Part shown: positions 34,300 to 44,126 of the stretch, piece by piece
Layout: each line of letters begins with the position of its first letter
How positions within the stretch are numbered: the first letter of the stretch is position 1
Origin: Alloalcanivorax mobilis
GTDB taxonomy: Bacteria > Pseudomonadota > Gammaproteobacteria > Pseudomonadales > Alcanivoracaceae
Length of the DNA: 64,000 bases
Direction of reading: 5' to 3'
Assembly: GCF_002864685.1 (NCBI RefSeq)
Contig: NZ_NMQZ01000005.1
Span: forward strand, 1-64,000
The notes under the pieces: model-generated
What the model saw: the letters and a program-made list of their open reading frames with translations, nothing else
Databases searched by the model: none
Told to the model about the DNA's origin: nothing
Translations under genes and position numbers: made by a program

Positions 34300-35301
34300 A
34301 TGAACTGGAAAACATTGATCGCCGCCACCGCCCTGGGGCTGGTGGTCTCCACCCCGGCGCTGGCGGCGCGGGAAATTCTCAACGTTTCCTACGACCCGAC
34401 CCGGGAACTGTACGAGCAATTCAACAAGGAATTCGTCAAACATTGGAAGGCGGAAACCGGTGAGCCGCTCACCGTGCGGCAGTCCCACGGCGGCGCCGGC
34501 AAACAGACCCGGGCGGTGATCGACGGGCTGGAAGCCGACGTGGTCACCCTGGCGCTGGCCTACGACATCGACGCCATCTCGGAAAAGACCGGCAAGCTGC
34601 CCAAGGACTGGCAAAAACGCCTGCCGCACAACAGTGCGCCGTACACCTCGACCATCGTGTTCCTGGTGCGCAAGGGCAACCCCAAGGGCCTGCACGACTG
34701 GGACGATCTGATCAAACCCGGGGTCGAAGTGATTACCCCCAACCCCAAGACCTCCGGTGGCGCCCGTTGGAACTATCTGGCCGCCTGGGCGTTCGCGCAA
34801 GACAAGTACGGCTCCGAAGAAAAAGCCAAGGATTACATCACCAAGCTGTTCAAACAGGTGCCGGTGCTGGATTCCGGCGCCCGTGGTTCGACCACCACCT
34901 TCGTGCAACGCGGCATTGGCGATGTACTGCTGGCGTGGGAAAACGAAGCGTTGCTGGCGATCAATGAGCTGGGCAAAGGCGACTTCGAGATTGTCGTGCC
35001 GTCGGTGTCGATTCTTGCCGAACCGCCGGTGACGCTGGTGGACAAGAACGCGCAAAAACACGGCACCACCGACGTCGCCAAGGCGTACCTGGAATACTTG
35101 TATACCCCGGTGGGGCAGGAGATCGCGGCGAAGAATTATTACCGGCCCACCGATCCCAAGATTGCGAAGAAGTACGCCGACGCCTTTCCGGACGTCAACC
35201 TGATCACCGTGGACGACGTTTTTGGTGGCTGGCAAAAAGCCCAGAAGACCCACTTCAACGACGGTGGTGTGTTCGATCAGATCTATAAGCCCAGCGAGTA
35301 G
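34300..35301 (+). CDS. sbp: Sulfate-binding periplasmic protein
   Basis: A 333-residue sulfate/thiosulfate-binding protein. The signal peptide ends STPALA (about residue 22), and the mature protein begins [16 protein letters not shown]. The sulfate-contacting segments [12 protein letters not shown] and [14 protein letters not shown] are standard for Sbp/CysP. It feeds CysTWA, whose genes follow after 5 bases. Sbp and CysP cannot be separated by sequence alone here; the neighbours are the same for both. Confidence 0.94.
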   Translation: MNWKTLIAATALGLVVSTPALAAREILNVSYDPTRELYEQFNKEFVKHWKAETGEPLTVRQSHGGAGKQTRAVIDGLEADVVTLALAYDIDAISEKTGKLPKDWQKRLPHNSAPYTSTIVFLVRKGNPKGLHDWDDLIKPGVEVITPNPKTSGGARWNYLAAWAFAQDKYGSEEKAKDYITKLFKQVPVLDSGARGSTTTFVQRGIGDVLLAWENEALLAINELGKGDFEIVVPSVSILAEPPVTLVDKNAQKHGTTDVAKAYLEYLYTPVGQEIAAKNYYRPTDPKIAKKYADAFPDVNLITVDDVFGGWQKAQKTHFNDGGVFDQIYKPSE

Positions 35302-35306
35302 AGCCG

Positions 35307-36134
35307 ATGATGTCGAGAAACCGAGTCATACCCGGCTTCGGGTTGTCCTTGGGCTACGCCACGCTGTACACCAGCCTGATCGTGTTCATCCCCCTGGCGG
35401 CTCTGGCCGCCGAGGGGATCTCGCTGGGCGGCGAGCGGTTCTGGGCGGTGGTCAGCCATCCCCAGGCGGTGGCCAGTTACACACTGAGCTTTGGCGCCGC
35501 CCTGACGGCGGCGCTGATTAACCTGGTGTTCGGGCTGCTGGTGGCCTGGGTGCTGGTGCGTTACTCGTTTCCCGGCAAACGCATCGCCGACGCCCTGGTG
35601 GACCTGCCGTTCGCGTTGCCCACCGCGGTGGCGGGCATCGCGCTGACCGCCTTGTACGGGCGCAACGGCTGGTTTGGCGGGCCGCTGGAAGCACTGGGTT
35701 TGAAGATCGCCTACGCACCGGCCGGCATCGTGGTGGCGCTCACGTTTATCGGCTTGCCGTTCGTGGTGCGCACCGTGCAACCGGTGCTGGCCGGGTTGGA
35801 GCGGGAACTGGAAGAAGCCGCCGCCAGCCTCGGCGCCGACCGCTGGCAAACCTTTCGGCGGGTGCTGCTGCCGGCGCTGGTGCCGGCGTTGCTGACCGGC
35901 TTCGCGCTGGCCTTCGCCCGCGCCGTGGGCGAATACGGTTCGGTGGTGTTCATCAGTGGCAACATGCCGTACCGCACCGAAATCACCCCTCTGCTGATCT
36001 ACAGCAAGCTGGAGCAATACGACTACGCCGGTGCCTCGGCACTGGGCGTCATGATGTTGCTGTTTTCGTTCCTGCTGCTGCTGGCGATCAACGCCCTGCA
36101 GTATTGGAGCCTGCGCCGGCAGGGGGGAGGTTGA
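35307..36134 (+). CDS. cysT: Sulfate ABC transporter permease CysT
   Basis: A 275-residue inner-membrane permease with six hydrophobic helices. The EAA loop ELEEAAASLGADRWQTFRR lies at about 168-186. An N-terminal PGFGLSLGYATLYTSL segment is typical of CysT (CysU). Two adjacent ATGs (35307, 35310) are possible starts. It is one base from cysW, so translation is probably coupled. Confidence 0.94.
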   Translation: MMSRNRVIPGFGLSLGYATLYTSLIVFIPLAALAAEGISLGGERFWAVVSHPQAVASYTLSFGAALTAALINLVFGLLVAWVLVRYSFPGKRIADALVDLPFALPTAVAGIALTALYGRNGWFGGPLEALGLKIAYAPAGIVVALTFIGLPFVVRTVQPVLAGLERELEEAAASLGADRWQTFRRVLLPALVPALLTGFALAFARAVGEYGSVVFISGNMPYRTEITPLLIYSKLEQYDYAGASALGVMMLLFSFLLLLAINALQYWSLRRQGGG

Positions 36135-36135
36135 G

Positions 36136-37053
36136 ATGAGTGATTCGGGGGTTGCCAATGCCGTCGCGCCGGCCTTCACCGCCGCCGCCGTCAGCCGGCG
36201 CGCGGTGGGCGAAGGCGCGTGGCTTCGCTGGGCACTGACCGGCCTGGCGCTGTTGTTCCTGGCGGTGTTTCTGGTGGTACCGCTGGTGCTGGTGTTCCGC
36301 GAGGCATTTTCCAAAGGCTGGGACGTGTACCTGGCCGCGTTGACCGAGCCGGACGCCTGGCATGCGATCAAGCTGACGCTGATCGCCGCCGCCATCGCGG
36401 TGCCGCTGAACGTGATCTTTGGCATCGCCGCCGCCTGGGGCATCAGCAAATTCCGGTTCCGTGGCAAGCAGGTGCTGATCACGCTGATCGATCTGCCGTT
36501 CGCGGTGTCGCCGGTGATCGCTGGTCTTATCTATGTGCTGGTGTTCGGCAGCCGGGGCTGGTTGGGGCCGTGGCTGGAGGCGCACGATCTGTCGATCATC
36601 TACGCGGTGCCCGGCATCGTGCTGGCCACCATTTTCGTTACCTTCCCGTTCGTTGCCCGCGAACTGATTCCGCTGATGCAGGAGCAGGGCGTGAGCCACG
36701 AAGAGGCGGCACTGACGCTGGGCGCCAGCGGTTGGCAAACCTTCCGGCGCGTCACCTTGCCGTCGATCAAATGGGGTTTGTTGTACGGCGTGATTCTTTG
36801 CAACGCGCGGGCAATGGGCGAGTTCGGCGCGGTCAGCGTGGTGTCCGGGCACATTCGCGGCAAGACCAACACGCTGCCGTTGCACGTGGAAATTCTCTAC
36901 AACGAATATCAGTTCGCGGCGGCGTTCGCGGTGGCATCACTGCTGGCGCTGCTGGCGGTGGTCACCCTGGTGGCCAAATCGGCGCTGGAATTCAAACATC
37001 AAAGGGACCGGGAGCGCTCCGCACGCGCGGCCACCCGCCAGGAGGAATTATGA
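36136..37053 (+). CDS. cysW: Sulfate ABC transporter permease CysW
   Basis: A 305-residue partner permease with six helices and the EAA loop [18 protein letters not shown], plus the conserved [20 protein letters not shown] region of CysW. It pairs with CysT in the membrane. The stop overlaps the cysA start as ATGA. Confidence 0.95.
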   Translation: MSDSGVANAVAPAFTAAAVSRRAVGEGAWLRWALTGLALLFLAVFLVVPLVLVFREAFSKGWDVYLAALTEPDAWHAIKLTLIAAAIAVPLNVIFGIAAAWGISKFRFRGKQVLITLIDLPFAVSPVIAGLIYVLVFGSRGWLGPWLEAHDLSIIYAVPGIVLATIFVTFPFVARELIPLMQEQGVSHEEAALTLGASGWQTFRRVTLPSIKWGLLYGVILCNARAMGEFGAVSVVSGHIRGKTNTLPLHVEILYNEYQFAAAFAVASLLALLAVVTLVAKSALEFKHQRDRERSARAATRQEEL

Positions 37054-38111
37054 GCATTCAGGTGCGCGATCTGAATAAATCGTTCGGACAATTCAAAGCG
37101 CTGGATAACGTCTCTTTGCAATTCAACAGCGGCGAGCTGGTGGCGTTGTTGGGCCCTTCCGGCTGCGGCAAGACCACCTTGCTGCGCATCATCGCCGGGC
37201 TCGAATTCGCCGACAGCGGCGCGGTGCTGTTCTCCGGCCGTGACGCCACCGCCACCCATGTGCGCGAGCGCAGCGTGGGTTTTGTGTTTCAGCACTATGC
37301 GCTGTTCCGGCACATGAGCGTGTACGACAACGTGGCGTTCGGTTTGACGGTGCGCCCGCGCCGCAATCGGCCGGACAAGCAGGAGATCGCCGAGCGGGTG
37401 CACAAGCTGCTGGAACTGGTGCAACTGGACTGGCTGGCGGACCGCTATCCGGATCAGCTCTCCGGTGGCCAGCGCCAGCGCATCGCCCTGGCCCGGGCGT
37501 TGGCGGTGGAGCCGCGTGTGCTGCTGCTCGATGAGCCTTTTGGCGCGCTCGACGCACGCGTGCGCAAGGACCTGCGAAGCTGGCTGCGCCGGCTCCACGA
37601 CGAACTGCACGTGACCTCGATCTTCGTCACCCATGACCAGGAAGAGGCCATGGAAGTCGCCGACCGTATTGTCGTCATCAACCGGGGTCGCATTGAACAA
37701 GTGGGTACCCCCCGCGAGATTTATAACGCGCCGGCAACGCCGTTCGTGTACGGCTTTATCGGCGACGCCAACCGGCTCTCCGGCCGCGCCGCCGGCGGTT
37801 GGGCGGAGCTCGCCGGGCTGCGCGTGCCGGCCCCGGATTTCGCCCAGAGCGAACCGCGCGCGGTGACTGGCTACATTCGCCCCCACGACATCGAACTCAG
37901 TGGCGGCGGTGAGGGCGATGGTCTGGCGGCGCGGGTGGAAAGCGTCGCCCAGGTGGGCGCCTCGCTGCGGGTCAGCGTGCGCTCGCCGGAGCAGGCGCAA
38001 TCCCTGCAGGTGGAGCTTCCGCACAGCGGCGGGCAGTGGCCATTCGAAGTGGGTGACGCGGTGCGCGCGCGCCCGCGCGCGGCGCGCGTGTTCGCCGACG
38101 CGCCGGTGTAA
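37050..38111 (+). CDS. cysA: Sulfate/thiosulfate ABC transporter ATP-binding protein
   Basis: A 353-residue ABC ATPase with a C-terminal TOBE-like regulatory domain. Walker A GPSGCGKT (35-42), signature LSGGQRQR (137-144), Walker [12 protein letters not shown] (158-168) and the [12 protein letters not shown] switch region are intact. I start at ATG 37050 after GGAGGAAT. It ends the operon porin-oscA-sbp-cysT-cysW-cysA. Confidence 0.96.
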   Translation: MSIQVRDLNKSFGQFKALDNVSLQFNSGELVALLGPSGCGKTTLLRIIAGLEFADSGAVLFSGRDATATHVRERSVGFVFQHYALFRHMSVYDNVAFGLTVRPRRNRPDKQEIAERVHKLLELVQLDWLADRYPDQLSGGQRQRIALARALAVEPRVLLLDEPFGALDARVRKDLRSWLRRLHDELHVTSIFVTHDQEEAMEVADRIVVINRGRIEQVGTPREIYNAPATPFVYGFIGDANRLSGRAAGGWAELAGLRVPAPDFAQSEPRAVTGYIRPHDIELSGGGEGDGLAARVESVAQVGASLRVSVRSPEQAQSLQVELPHSGGQWPFEVGDAVRARPRAARVFADAPV

Positions 38112-38169
38112 GCGGCGTTTATCTGACTATCGGCCCGGGGGGGCGAATGATATGGGGCGGAAAGTAGAT

Positions 38170-38190
38170 TTAATTCCTATTCGCAATCAA
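38170..38190. promoter_or_regulatory. Weak Fur-box-like site before the DUF3649-PepSY operon
   Basis: Read on the minus strand, TTGATTGCGAATAGGAATTAA resembles degenerate Fur boxes of the GCGAATNNNAATTA kind. It lies about 65 bases before the DUF3649 ATG. The downstream genes are of an iron-linked type. The match is weak. Confidence 0.35.
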
Positions 38191-38252
38191 GTATCGTTCT
38201 CGCCTGAATAAAGCCACCGATCAACGGGCCCCCGCGCCCGGGATACCACGCC

Positions 38253-38549
38253 ATGACCAGCGCCACCGTATTTCGCCGACAGATCGTCTCGCGCACCGCT
38301 GCCGCCTTGCTGGGCGGCTATGTGTTCGCCTGGGGGTTCATCGCCCTGGGGGTGGCGGGGATGTTTGCCGTGGGCATGTCGTTTCACGACGCCGAGCATC
38401 TGTTTTCGATGCTGGCGTTGCTGCTGTATCTGGGGGTGTTCCTGTGGAGTTTCGCGGCCCGTGAAATGCGGCAGGTATGGCTGGTGCTGGTGGGCGGTGG
38501 CGCGCTGATGACGGCGCTGGCGTCACTGATTCAGCACGCACTGGTGTAA
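38253..38549 (+). CDS. DUF3649 small membrane protein
   Basis: A 98-residue protein with three hydrophobic helices (about 16-42, 48-66, 72-92). It matches the DUF3649 pattern found upstream of PepSY and DUF3325 genes near TonB-dependent iron systems. The same three-gene order is present here. Role unknown; iron uptake is suggested by family context only. Confidence 0.8.
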   Translation: MTSATVFRRQIVSRTAAALLGGYVFAWGFIALGVAGMFAVGMSFHDAEHLFSMLALLLYLGVFLWSFAAREMRQVWLVLVGGGALMTALASLIQHALV

Positions 38550-38571
38550 ACGGCGGCAAGGAGAACAGAGC

Positions 38572-40245
38572 ATGTTTCAGAATTTTCGTCTTGCCATGGC
38601 GTGGGTGCACACCTGGTTCGGGCTGGTGCTCGGCTTTGTGTTGATGGTGGTGTTTTTCTTCGGCTCGCTGTCGGTGTTTGATCGGGAGATCGACCGTTGG
38701 GCGATCCCCGAATCCCGTTTCGAGCCGCAGCCGATGCCCTCGTTCGACCGCATCCTGAAGCCGGTGTTCGAGAGCATGCAGCCCAGCCCGGAGAGCGTGG
38801 CCGCGATGCGCCCGCGCGTGGATGGCCCGATGCCCGAGCACTTCGACACGCCGGTGCGCTGGGGCGCCTACACCACCCACCGGGACCCGGTGCTGGGGGT
38901 GTTCGCCGGTTATCAGGTGCCCAACGCCAAGGACCCGGAAGAGCTGGTGTGGGGCAACCGCACCATCGATCCACGCACCGGCGAATCGCTGCCGGACGAT
39001 CATCTGAAGATCGGCAGCCAGTTTTTCTATCCGCTGCATTACAGCCTCAATTTTCATTGGAAGGATCTGGGTTACTGGATCGTTGGCCTGGCGGCGCTGA
39101 TCATGCTGGTGGCGCTGGTCAGTGGGGTGGTCATGCACCGCAAGCTGTTTCGTGAGCTGTTCACGTTCCGGCCCGGGAAAAGCAGCCAGCGGCGCATTCT
39201 GGACCTGCACAATCTCACCGGCGTGGTGGCGCTGCCGTTTCATTTCATGTTCGCGTTCACCGGGCTGGTGATCTTCGCTGGGATGTATTTTCCGGTGACC
39301 CATACGCAGCTTGAGCCGTTGCACGATCTGCACGAAATCATCGAGGCCGAGGAAACCGGGTTACCCCATGAACGCGCCGGCGTGGCCGCGCCAATTGCCT
39401 CGGTGGACGCGATGGTGGCCGAAGCGCAGCGCCGCTGGGCATCGAAAGACATGGCCGGCGACGTCGGTTTTCTGGCGGTGCAGCATGTGGGCGACGCCAA
39501 CAGCTACGTGAGCGGCTATCGCGCTGGCACCGACCGCATCGCGCTTACCGGCGAGGGCATTCACTTCAACGGCTCCACCGGCGAGGTGATTCGCGAAGAC
39601 CCGGTGCCCTCGGCGGTGGAGAACATCGGCGAGTTCCTGACCGGCCTGCATTTGCAGCATTTTCGCCATTGGTTGCTGCGCTGGTTGTATGTGCTGGGCG
39701 GGCTGGCCGGGTGCGTGTGCATCGCCACCGGTTTCCTGTTCTTCGTTAAAAAGCGCAAACGCCAGCATGCCCAGAAGGGTGTCAGTGGCGCGCGCACGGT
39801 GGAAGCGCTGGCGGTGACCACCGTCACCGGCATGCTGATCGCCACGCTGGGCATTCTGATCGCCAACCGCCTGCTGCCGGCCAATCTGCCGGCGCGCGGC
39901 GATTGGGAACAGTATTGTTTCTGGGCTGTGTGGGCACTGGCGATGGCGCACGCCTTCTGGCGCTCGGGGCCGGTCAGCGCGGTGCGCACGGCGCCGGCTT
40001 GGATTGAGCAATGCCGGGCGGTTGCCGTTTTGGCGGTGAGCGCCGTCGCACTCAACTGGATCACCACCGGGGACCATCTGTGGCGCACTTTAAGCGCCGG
40101 CTACTGGCCGGTGGCCGGCGTTGATCTGGCGCTGCTGGGCAGCGCCGTGCTGGCGCTGTGGGCGGCTCGCCAACTCAAGCGCCGTGACCGGCGCGCGGCG
40201 CGCGCCGCCGACGAGAGCGCCGCCGGTGAGGTGGTTCATGCCTGA
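38572..40245 (+). CDS. PepSY-associated transmembrane protein
   Basis: A 557-residue inner-membrane protein of the PepSY-TM family. It has an N-terminal helix (AWVHTWFGLVLGFVLMVVFFFGSLSVFDREID), a periplasmic PepSY region, helices near 180-200 and 220-245, and further C-terminal helices. Such proteins are thought to reduce or process ferric siderophores at the inner membrane. AAGGAGAACAGAGC precedes the ATG. It overlaps the DUF3325 gene by 8 bases. Confidence 0.9.
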   Translation: MFQNFRLAMAWVHTWFGLVLGFVLMVVFFFGSLSVFDREIDRWAIPESRFEPQPMPSFDRILKPVFESMQPSPESVAAMRPRVDGPMPEHFDTPVRWGAYTTHRDPVLGVFAGYQVPNAKDPEELVWGNRTIDPRTGESLPDDHLKIGSQFFYPLHYSLNFHWKDLGYWIVGLAALIMLVALVSGVVMHRKLFRELFTFRPGKSSQRRILDLHNLTGVVALPFHFMFAFTGLVIFAGMYFPVTHTQLEPLHDLHEIIEAEETGLPHERAGVAAPIASVDAMVAEAQRRWASKDMAGDVGFLAVQHVGDANSYVSGYRAGTDRIALTGEGIHFNGSTGEVIREDPVPSAVENIGEFLTGLHLQHFRHWLLRWLYVLGGLAGCVCIATGFLFFVKKRKRQHAQKGVSGARTVEALAVTTVTGMLIATLGILIANRLLPANLPARGDWEQYCFWAVWALAMAHAFWRSGPVSAVRTAPAWIEQCRAVAVLAVSAVALNWITTGDHLWRTLSAGYWPVAGVDLALLGSAVLALWAARQLKRRDRRAARAADESAAGEVVHA

Positions 40246-40567
40246 TAATCTGATGTTACTGATGGCCTTGCTGAGCAACGTGGTGGGCATGGGCTGGTTG
40301 GCCCTGGCCATGGAAGTGCACTGGAAACAGGTGCGCGGCAGGACGCCACGGGGCAACAGCACGGTGCTGGGCCTGCGCGCGCTGGGTGCGCTGGCACTGA
40401 CGGTGTCGCTGGTGCTGTGCCTGAAGGTCGACCACCCCAGCATGGCCGCGCTGGTGTGGGTGATGGCTCTGGCCGGCGCGGCATTGGTGATCGCGTTTAC
40501 CCTGGCGTGGCGCGCCCAATGGCTGGCGATTCTGCTGGCACGCCGACCGGCCCGCGCCCGCGTCTGA
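40238..40567 (+). CDS. DUF3325 small membrane protein
   Basis: A 109-residue protein with three hydrophobic helices, starting at the ATG inside the PepSY gene end (8-base overlap). Position and pattern (MALLSNVVGMGWLALAMEVHW) match DUF3325, the usual third member of this operon. Function unknown. Confidence 0.82.
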   Translation: MPDNLMLLMALLSNVVGMGWLALAMEVHWKQVRGRTPRGNSTVLGLRALGALALTVSLVLCLKVDHPSMAALVWVMALAGAALVIAFTLAWRAQWLAILLARRPARARV

Positions 40568-40584
40568 GCGGGGCGGGCGTGAAC

Positions 40585-41367
40585 TCAGCGGCGCACGCCG
40601 CTGGCGTTCAGATGGCTGCCGCCGTCCACCAACAAGGCTTCGCCGGTGCTCAGGTCGCCACCGATAATCAAACCCAGCACCGCCATCGCCACGGTTTCCG
40701 GTGAGGCGGCGTCGTTGAGCGCGGCGCCGGCTTTGGTTTTCTCCAGCAGGGCGGCGTAGGCCTCCTTGCCCAAGCCGTTTTCCAGCCACTCCCCTTGCAC
40801 GAAGCCCGGACAAATAGCGTTCACGCGAATCTGCGGCCCCAGCACCCGGGCCAGGGATTTGGTCATGGTCAGCAGCGCGCCCTTGGAGGCAGCGTAGGCA
40901 ATGGAACTGCCGACCCCGGCGAGGCCGGCGATGGACGCCATGTTGACCAGGTGGGCGGTGCCCGCCTCGCGCATCGGCGCTTCGGCGGCGCGCGCCATCT
41001 GATAGGCGCCCACGGTGTTGACGCTGTAAATATCCAGGAAATCCTGTTTGCTCAGGCCGTCCAGATCATGGTGCGCGCAGAAGCGGGTGGTGCCGGCGTT
41101 GTTGATCAGAATGTCCAGGCGGCCAAAGGCCTCCATGGTGGCCGCCACCAGGGCGCGGCAGTCGGCGTCTTCAGCGACGTTGGCTTTGACCACCAGGGTC
41201 TTCACGCCCAGGGCTTCGCACTCCGTGGCCACCGCGCGGGCGCCTTCTTCATTGCGGCTGTAGTTGATCACCACGTGGCAACCCTGCTCAGCGAACAGGC
41301 GCGCGATGGCGGCGCCAATGCCCGACGAGGAGCCGGTGATGATGGCGACGGCGTCTTTTATTTTCAT
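40585..41367 (-). CDS. Short-chain dehydrogenase/reductase
   Basis: A 260-residue classical SDR of the FabG-like group. The cofactor loop TGSSSGIG (11-18), NNAG (89-92), catalytic Ser145, Tyr158 and Lys162 (YAASK), and the CPGFVQGEW segment are present. I chose the ATG at 41367, after AGGAAC, over an upstream in-frame start seven codons earlier. The Arg39 region (NYSRNEEGA) suggests NADPH. Substrate unknown. Convergent with DUF3325 and unrelated to the iron genes. Confidence 0.9.
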   Translation of the reverse strand: MKIKDAVAIITGSSSGIGAAIARLFAEQGCHVVINYSRNEEGARAVATECEALGVKTLVVKANVAEDADCRALVAATMEAFGRLDILINNAGTTRFCAHHDLDGLSKQDFLDIYSVNTVGAYQMARAAEAPMREAGTAHLVNMASIAGLAGVGSSIAYAASKGALLTMTKSLARVLGPQIRVNAICPGFVQGEWLENGLGKEAYAALLEKTKAGAALNDAASPETVAMAVLGLIIGGDLSTGEALLVDGGSHLNASGVRR

Positions 41368-41559
41368 GGGGGTTCCTGAAGGTGGCAAAGGATGAAGGTG
41401 GCGAAGGTCGAAACCCCGACGCTACCACAAGCGCTGAAGCAGCGGGCAGCCCGAGACCGGCAAAAGGTGTATCCGAATGTGGCGGGCGAGAAAGCGCGCG
41501 ACATAAATCCGCGGCCACGCGCATCCCCTTGCTGCACCGTGTTGTTGTTTTTCTCTTAA

Positions 41560-41580
41560 CTTGCAGCTTGCAGCTTGCAG
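41560..41580. repeat. Heptameric tandem array (CTTGCAG type)
   Basis: Three perfect CTTGCAG units near the 3' end of the minus-strand DUF6231 gene, in a 246-base gap without genes. It is the same word as in the GCTTGCA-type inverted elements, but no left arm is evident. Confidence 0.8.
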
Positions 41581-41613
41581 CGCGTCGCGCCTAAGCGCGC
41601 GCCGCGAAGCGCT

Positions 41614-42132
41614 TTACCACCAGTATTTGCCCCAATGCTCCGGGTTGGCCCAGAAGCGCGGGTTGTTCCAACTGCGTTGGAAATTGTAGGTGACCAGGTC
41701 GTAGCTGTAGAGATCCAGCGCGCGGTTGTCTTCGGCGAAATGGCCTTCTTCGCGGCAGCCCAGCGCCAGAAAACCATTGTGTGGCCAGCGCAGCTTTTCC
41801 GGAGCCAGGCGTGGTTGATAGACCACCACCATGGAGTCGGTGTGCAGGTTGCGCAGCAGGCCAAGCAAGGCCTCGCCGTCCTGACGGCTCATGTATTCAA
41901 GCTGATCAGCGACGATCGCCATGTCCACCCGGTCAATGCGGTCCAGTGCCGGGAACGGGTTTTGTTCCTGGATGTGGGTCAGCTGGCACTGATGATCCGC
42001 GCACCAGTGCTCCGCCAGTGGCACCGGGTTCAGGCTCAGGGTCAGCAGGGTTTTGGGTTGATGGCTGTCAAGAATCGCCGCCAGTTTTTCCTGGGGCGTA
42101 CGGATGGCTTCGGGTGTGATGGCTGTATTCAT
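41614..42132 (-). CDS. DUF6231 family protein
   Basis: A 172-residue protein with a methyltransferase-like fold pattern (TLLTLSLNP, then DMAIVADQLEYMSRQDGEALLGLLRNL). The C-terminus RFWANPEHWGKYWW is the hallmark I associate with DUF6231 of pseudomonads and relatives. No SAM-binding GxGxG is visible, so methyltransferase activity is doubtful. I start at ATG 42132; an earlier in-frame start would add 18 residues. Function unknown. Confidence 0.82.
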   Translation of the reverse strand: MNTAITPEAIRTPQEKLAAILDSHQPKTLLTLSLNPVPLAEHWCADHQCQLTHIQEQNPFPALDRIDRVDMAIVADQLEYMSRQDGEALLGLLRNLHTDSMVVVYQPRLAPEKLRWPHNGFLALGCREEGHFAEDNRALDLYSYDLVTYNFQRSWNNPRFWANPEHWGKYWW

Positions 42133-42266
42133 GGCTTCGAGTCTAAGGGCATCCGTGGGCAAGCTCCAGCGCCGGGCGGCGCTCAAGGAGCGGGAAAGGC
42201 GTCACGGACGTTAAAAGTTGTTTGACGGGCAGCGATAAGAGGGTTGACGGGGATCAGGAAGCATGT

Positions 42267-42281
42267 TGATAATGATTCTCA
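42267..42281. promoter_or_regulatory. Fur box upstream of hemP
   Basis: TGATAATGATTCTCA differs at one base from the 7-1-7 Fur consensus TGATAAT-G-ATTATCA. It lies 22 bases upstream of the hemP ATG, where Fur-Fe(II) would block transcription. It marks hemP and the next gene as iron-starvation genes. Confidence 0.88.
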
Positions 42282-42302
42282 ACCACATTTAAGGAGGCGC
42301 TC

Positions 42303-42488
42303 ATGTCCCAAGTCATCCATGCTCCAAAAGCCGCGGCCCCCGCTCAACGCCGCATCGCCATCGCCGGTGACAGCAGCGTCGCCAGCCGGGCCTTGCTCAA
42401 CCGTGACGGTAAGCTGTGGATCGAACACGGCGGTGAACGCTATTTGCTGCGCCGCACCGCCAACGACCGCCTGATCCTGACCAAGTAG
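42303..42488 (+). CDS. hemP: Hemin uptake protein HemP
   Basis: A 61-residue HemP/HmuP family protein. The C-terminal half (RALLNRDGKLWIEHGGERYLLRRTANDRLILTK) is the conserved core: S-x-x-L-x-x-x-x-x-x-x-I-x-H-x-G-x-x-Y-x-L-R-x-T. Members help expression of haem uptake systems in a Fur-regulated way. AAGGAGGCGC precedes the ATG, and a near-perfect Fur box lies upstream. Confidence 0.93.
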   Translation: MSQVIHAPKAAAPAQRRIAIAGDSSVASRALLNRDGKLWIEHGGERYLLRRTANDRLILTK

Positions 42489-42582
42489 CGCCCCGCAATC
42501 ACCGTTCTCCCTGACCGTGGAAAGCCCGCCGCCGCCAGCTGCCCACACCCTGGATTTCCGTCTTAGTGCAAGGAGGCCTTCC

Positions 42583-43575
42583 ATGACGGTCACCGCCCTC
42601 GTTCCCCCCGCTCCCGTTTCATCGTCATCCATGCTGCGCCAATGCCGTGCGTCCCTCGGCGACCGGGTGCTGCGTCTCCAGGACGAACCGCCGGCGATTC
42701 TCAAGGGGCTTTATCGCCTGGGAGCGCTGGTGGTGACCACTTTTGCTCCCGGCGCGCGGGTGTCGCAATCGATGCGTTACCCGGCCCTGGTGGACGACGA
42801 CTGGAGCCTGGAATGTCGGGGCGAACAGTGCCGGCTCAGCCATCATCTGGATATGAGCCAATGGCAATCGGTGATGGCGGTGCTGGCGCCGGTGGCGGAC
42901 CTGGCCCCTCGCAGCCTGTTGTTTTTCGACCGTTTCGGGCAGCCGCTTCAACAGATGGCGGTGGCTCCGGAGAGCGGTGGCCTGGCGTTCGAGGAACTGG
43001 TGTGCGCCATGCTGCACCCGGATCAGCGCCATCTCGGGCAAACGTTCAGCCCGCGCCGGGCGACGCGCGCACCGGGCCTGCTGGTCAGTGAAATGGAGCG
43101 GCTCTGGTCGCACGGCGACGACGACAGTTTTCGCGCCCTATTGCGCCAGCTTGATGACCGCCGCGAGGTGCTCTACCAGGCGGTGCGCGACAAATTCGCC
43201 TGCCCGGCGCGATTGGAGACGGTGCCCGCCTTGCTGGCCACCGCCAGCCAGCGCGGCGAAGCGCTCACCGTTTGCACCGGCAACGCCGGCGTGCGCCTGT
43301 GCCTGACCGCCCCCTGGTCGGCGCCACGCTGGCAGGGCGGCCAGTGCCATCTGGCCCACAACGGCGTGCTGATGTCGCTGGACATGGGCCGCGTCGCCAG
43401 CGTCTGGCGCCTGCGCCGGCCCGGCCCGGGCCGCGTGGTCACCGCGCTCGAGGCGCTGGATGTGGAAGGCCGCTGGTTGTGGACCCTGTCCGCCGGCGAC
43501 GACGAAGAACGCTGGCTGGCGCTGCTCAGCGACAGCCTGATCCGCGAAGGCCGGCCGGGGATGTTGATGGCGTGA
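42583..43575 (+). CDS. Divergent HmuS/HemS-like haem utilisation protein
   Basis: A 330-residue cytoplasmic protein. The C-terminal end (SLDMGRVASVWRLRRP, then VVTALEALDVEGRWLWTLSAG, then WLALLSDSL) matches the second repeat of the HemS/HmuS/ChuS haem-handling family. The first half (LLFFDRFGQPLQQMAV) matches the first repeat. The sequence is divergent, so haem degradation is not certain. I chose the ATG at 42583 after AAGGAGG. Its place 94 bases after hemP supports a haem role. No TonB-dependent haem receptor or ABC genes follow. Confidence 0.72.
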   Translation: MTVTALVPPAPVSSSSMLRQCRASLGDRVLRLQDEPPAILKGLYRLGALVVTTFAPGARVSQSMRYPALVDDDWSLECRGEQCRLSHHLDMSQWQSVMAVLAPVADLAPRSLLFFDRFGQPLQQMAVAPESGGLAFEELVCAMLHPDQRHLGQTFSPRRATRAPGLLVSEMERLWSHGDDDSFRALLRQLDDRREVLYQAVRDKFACPARLETVPALLATASQRGEALTVCTGNAGVRLCLTAPWSAPRWQGGQCHLAHNGVLMSLDMGRVASVWRLRRPGPGRVVTALEALDVEGRWLWTLSAGDDEERWLALLSDSLIREGRPGMLMA

Positions 43576-43666
43576 CGCCGCGGGGCGGCGGGCACGGGAG
43601 AATAGGGGGCAGTTTGAAAAGAACAGCTATGCCATGCCGTCGATAAAGCCGCGCTCCGTGGAGAAG

Positions 43667-43792
43667 GGCAAGCAAGCTGCAAGTGCGACTACGTGCCCTC
43701 AGCCTACGGCTTTTTGGCTTGCGGCTTGCGGCTTGTAGCTTGCCTGCCCCTCCTCCACCGACACGCAGAAGCATCTGACCCGGCACGGCCTC
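43667..43792. repeat. Inverted heptameric element (GGCTTGC type) with conserved tail
   Basis: Left arm 43667-43687 (GGCAAGC, AAGCTGC, AAGTGCG), spacer with CTACGTG and CCTACGG, right arm 43716-43743 (GGCTTGC, GGCTTGC, GGCTTGT, AGCTTGC). A tail, CGCAGAAGCATCTG then GGCACGGCC (43764-43792), also follows the element at 56960-57036, so the two are homologous beyond the heptamers. It lies between the convergent hmuS-like and yqcC genes. Confidence 0.85.
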
Positions 43793-43808
43793 TCTGTATC
43801 CTCGCAAT

Positions 43809-44126
43809 TCAAAAATGCCCGTCGAATTCGCGGATCAAACCGATCAACTCGTTGGTGGGCTGTTGCAGCCCGCGCAGGGCTTCTTCGGCGAGCGGGGCCA
43901 CGTCGCATTGCGCGGGCAGCGGGTGGTCCGCTTCCAGCAGGGCGCGGAAGCGGGCGATGAACACCCACTGCAGCCATTGGCTGAAATTCATGGTGTCGGC
44001 GAAGAACGGCGTGGCGCTTTCGAACGCTTGCGGTTCCGGGGGCAAGGTTTCCCACAGGTCCAGACGTTGCAGTTCGTCTTGCATGTCGTCGAGCAGGCGG
44101 GTGAGGTGCAGGCGGGTATCAGTCAT
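43809..44126 (-). CDS. yqcC: YqcC family protein
   Basis: A 105-residue helical protein. WETLPPEPQAFESATPFFADTM and FSQWLQWVFIARFRALLE are the conserved YqcC-like core. The start overlaps the end of the HAD gene by 8 bases, so the two are coupled. Function unknown. Confidence 0.85.
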   Translation of the reverse strand: MTDTRLHLTRLLDDMQDELQRLDLWETLPPEPQAFESATPFFADTMNFSQWLQWVFIARFRALLEADHPLPAQCDVAPLAEEALRGLQQPTNELIGLIREFDGHF

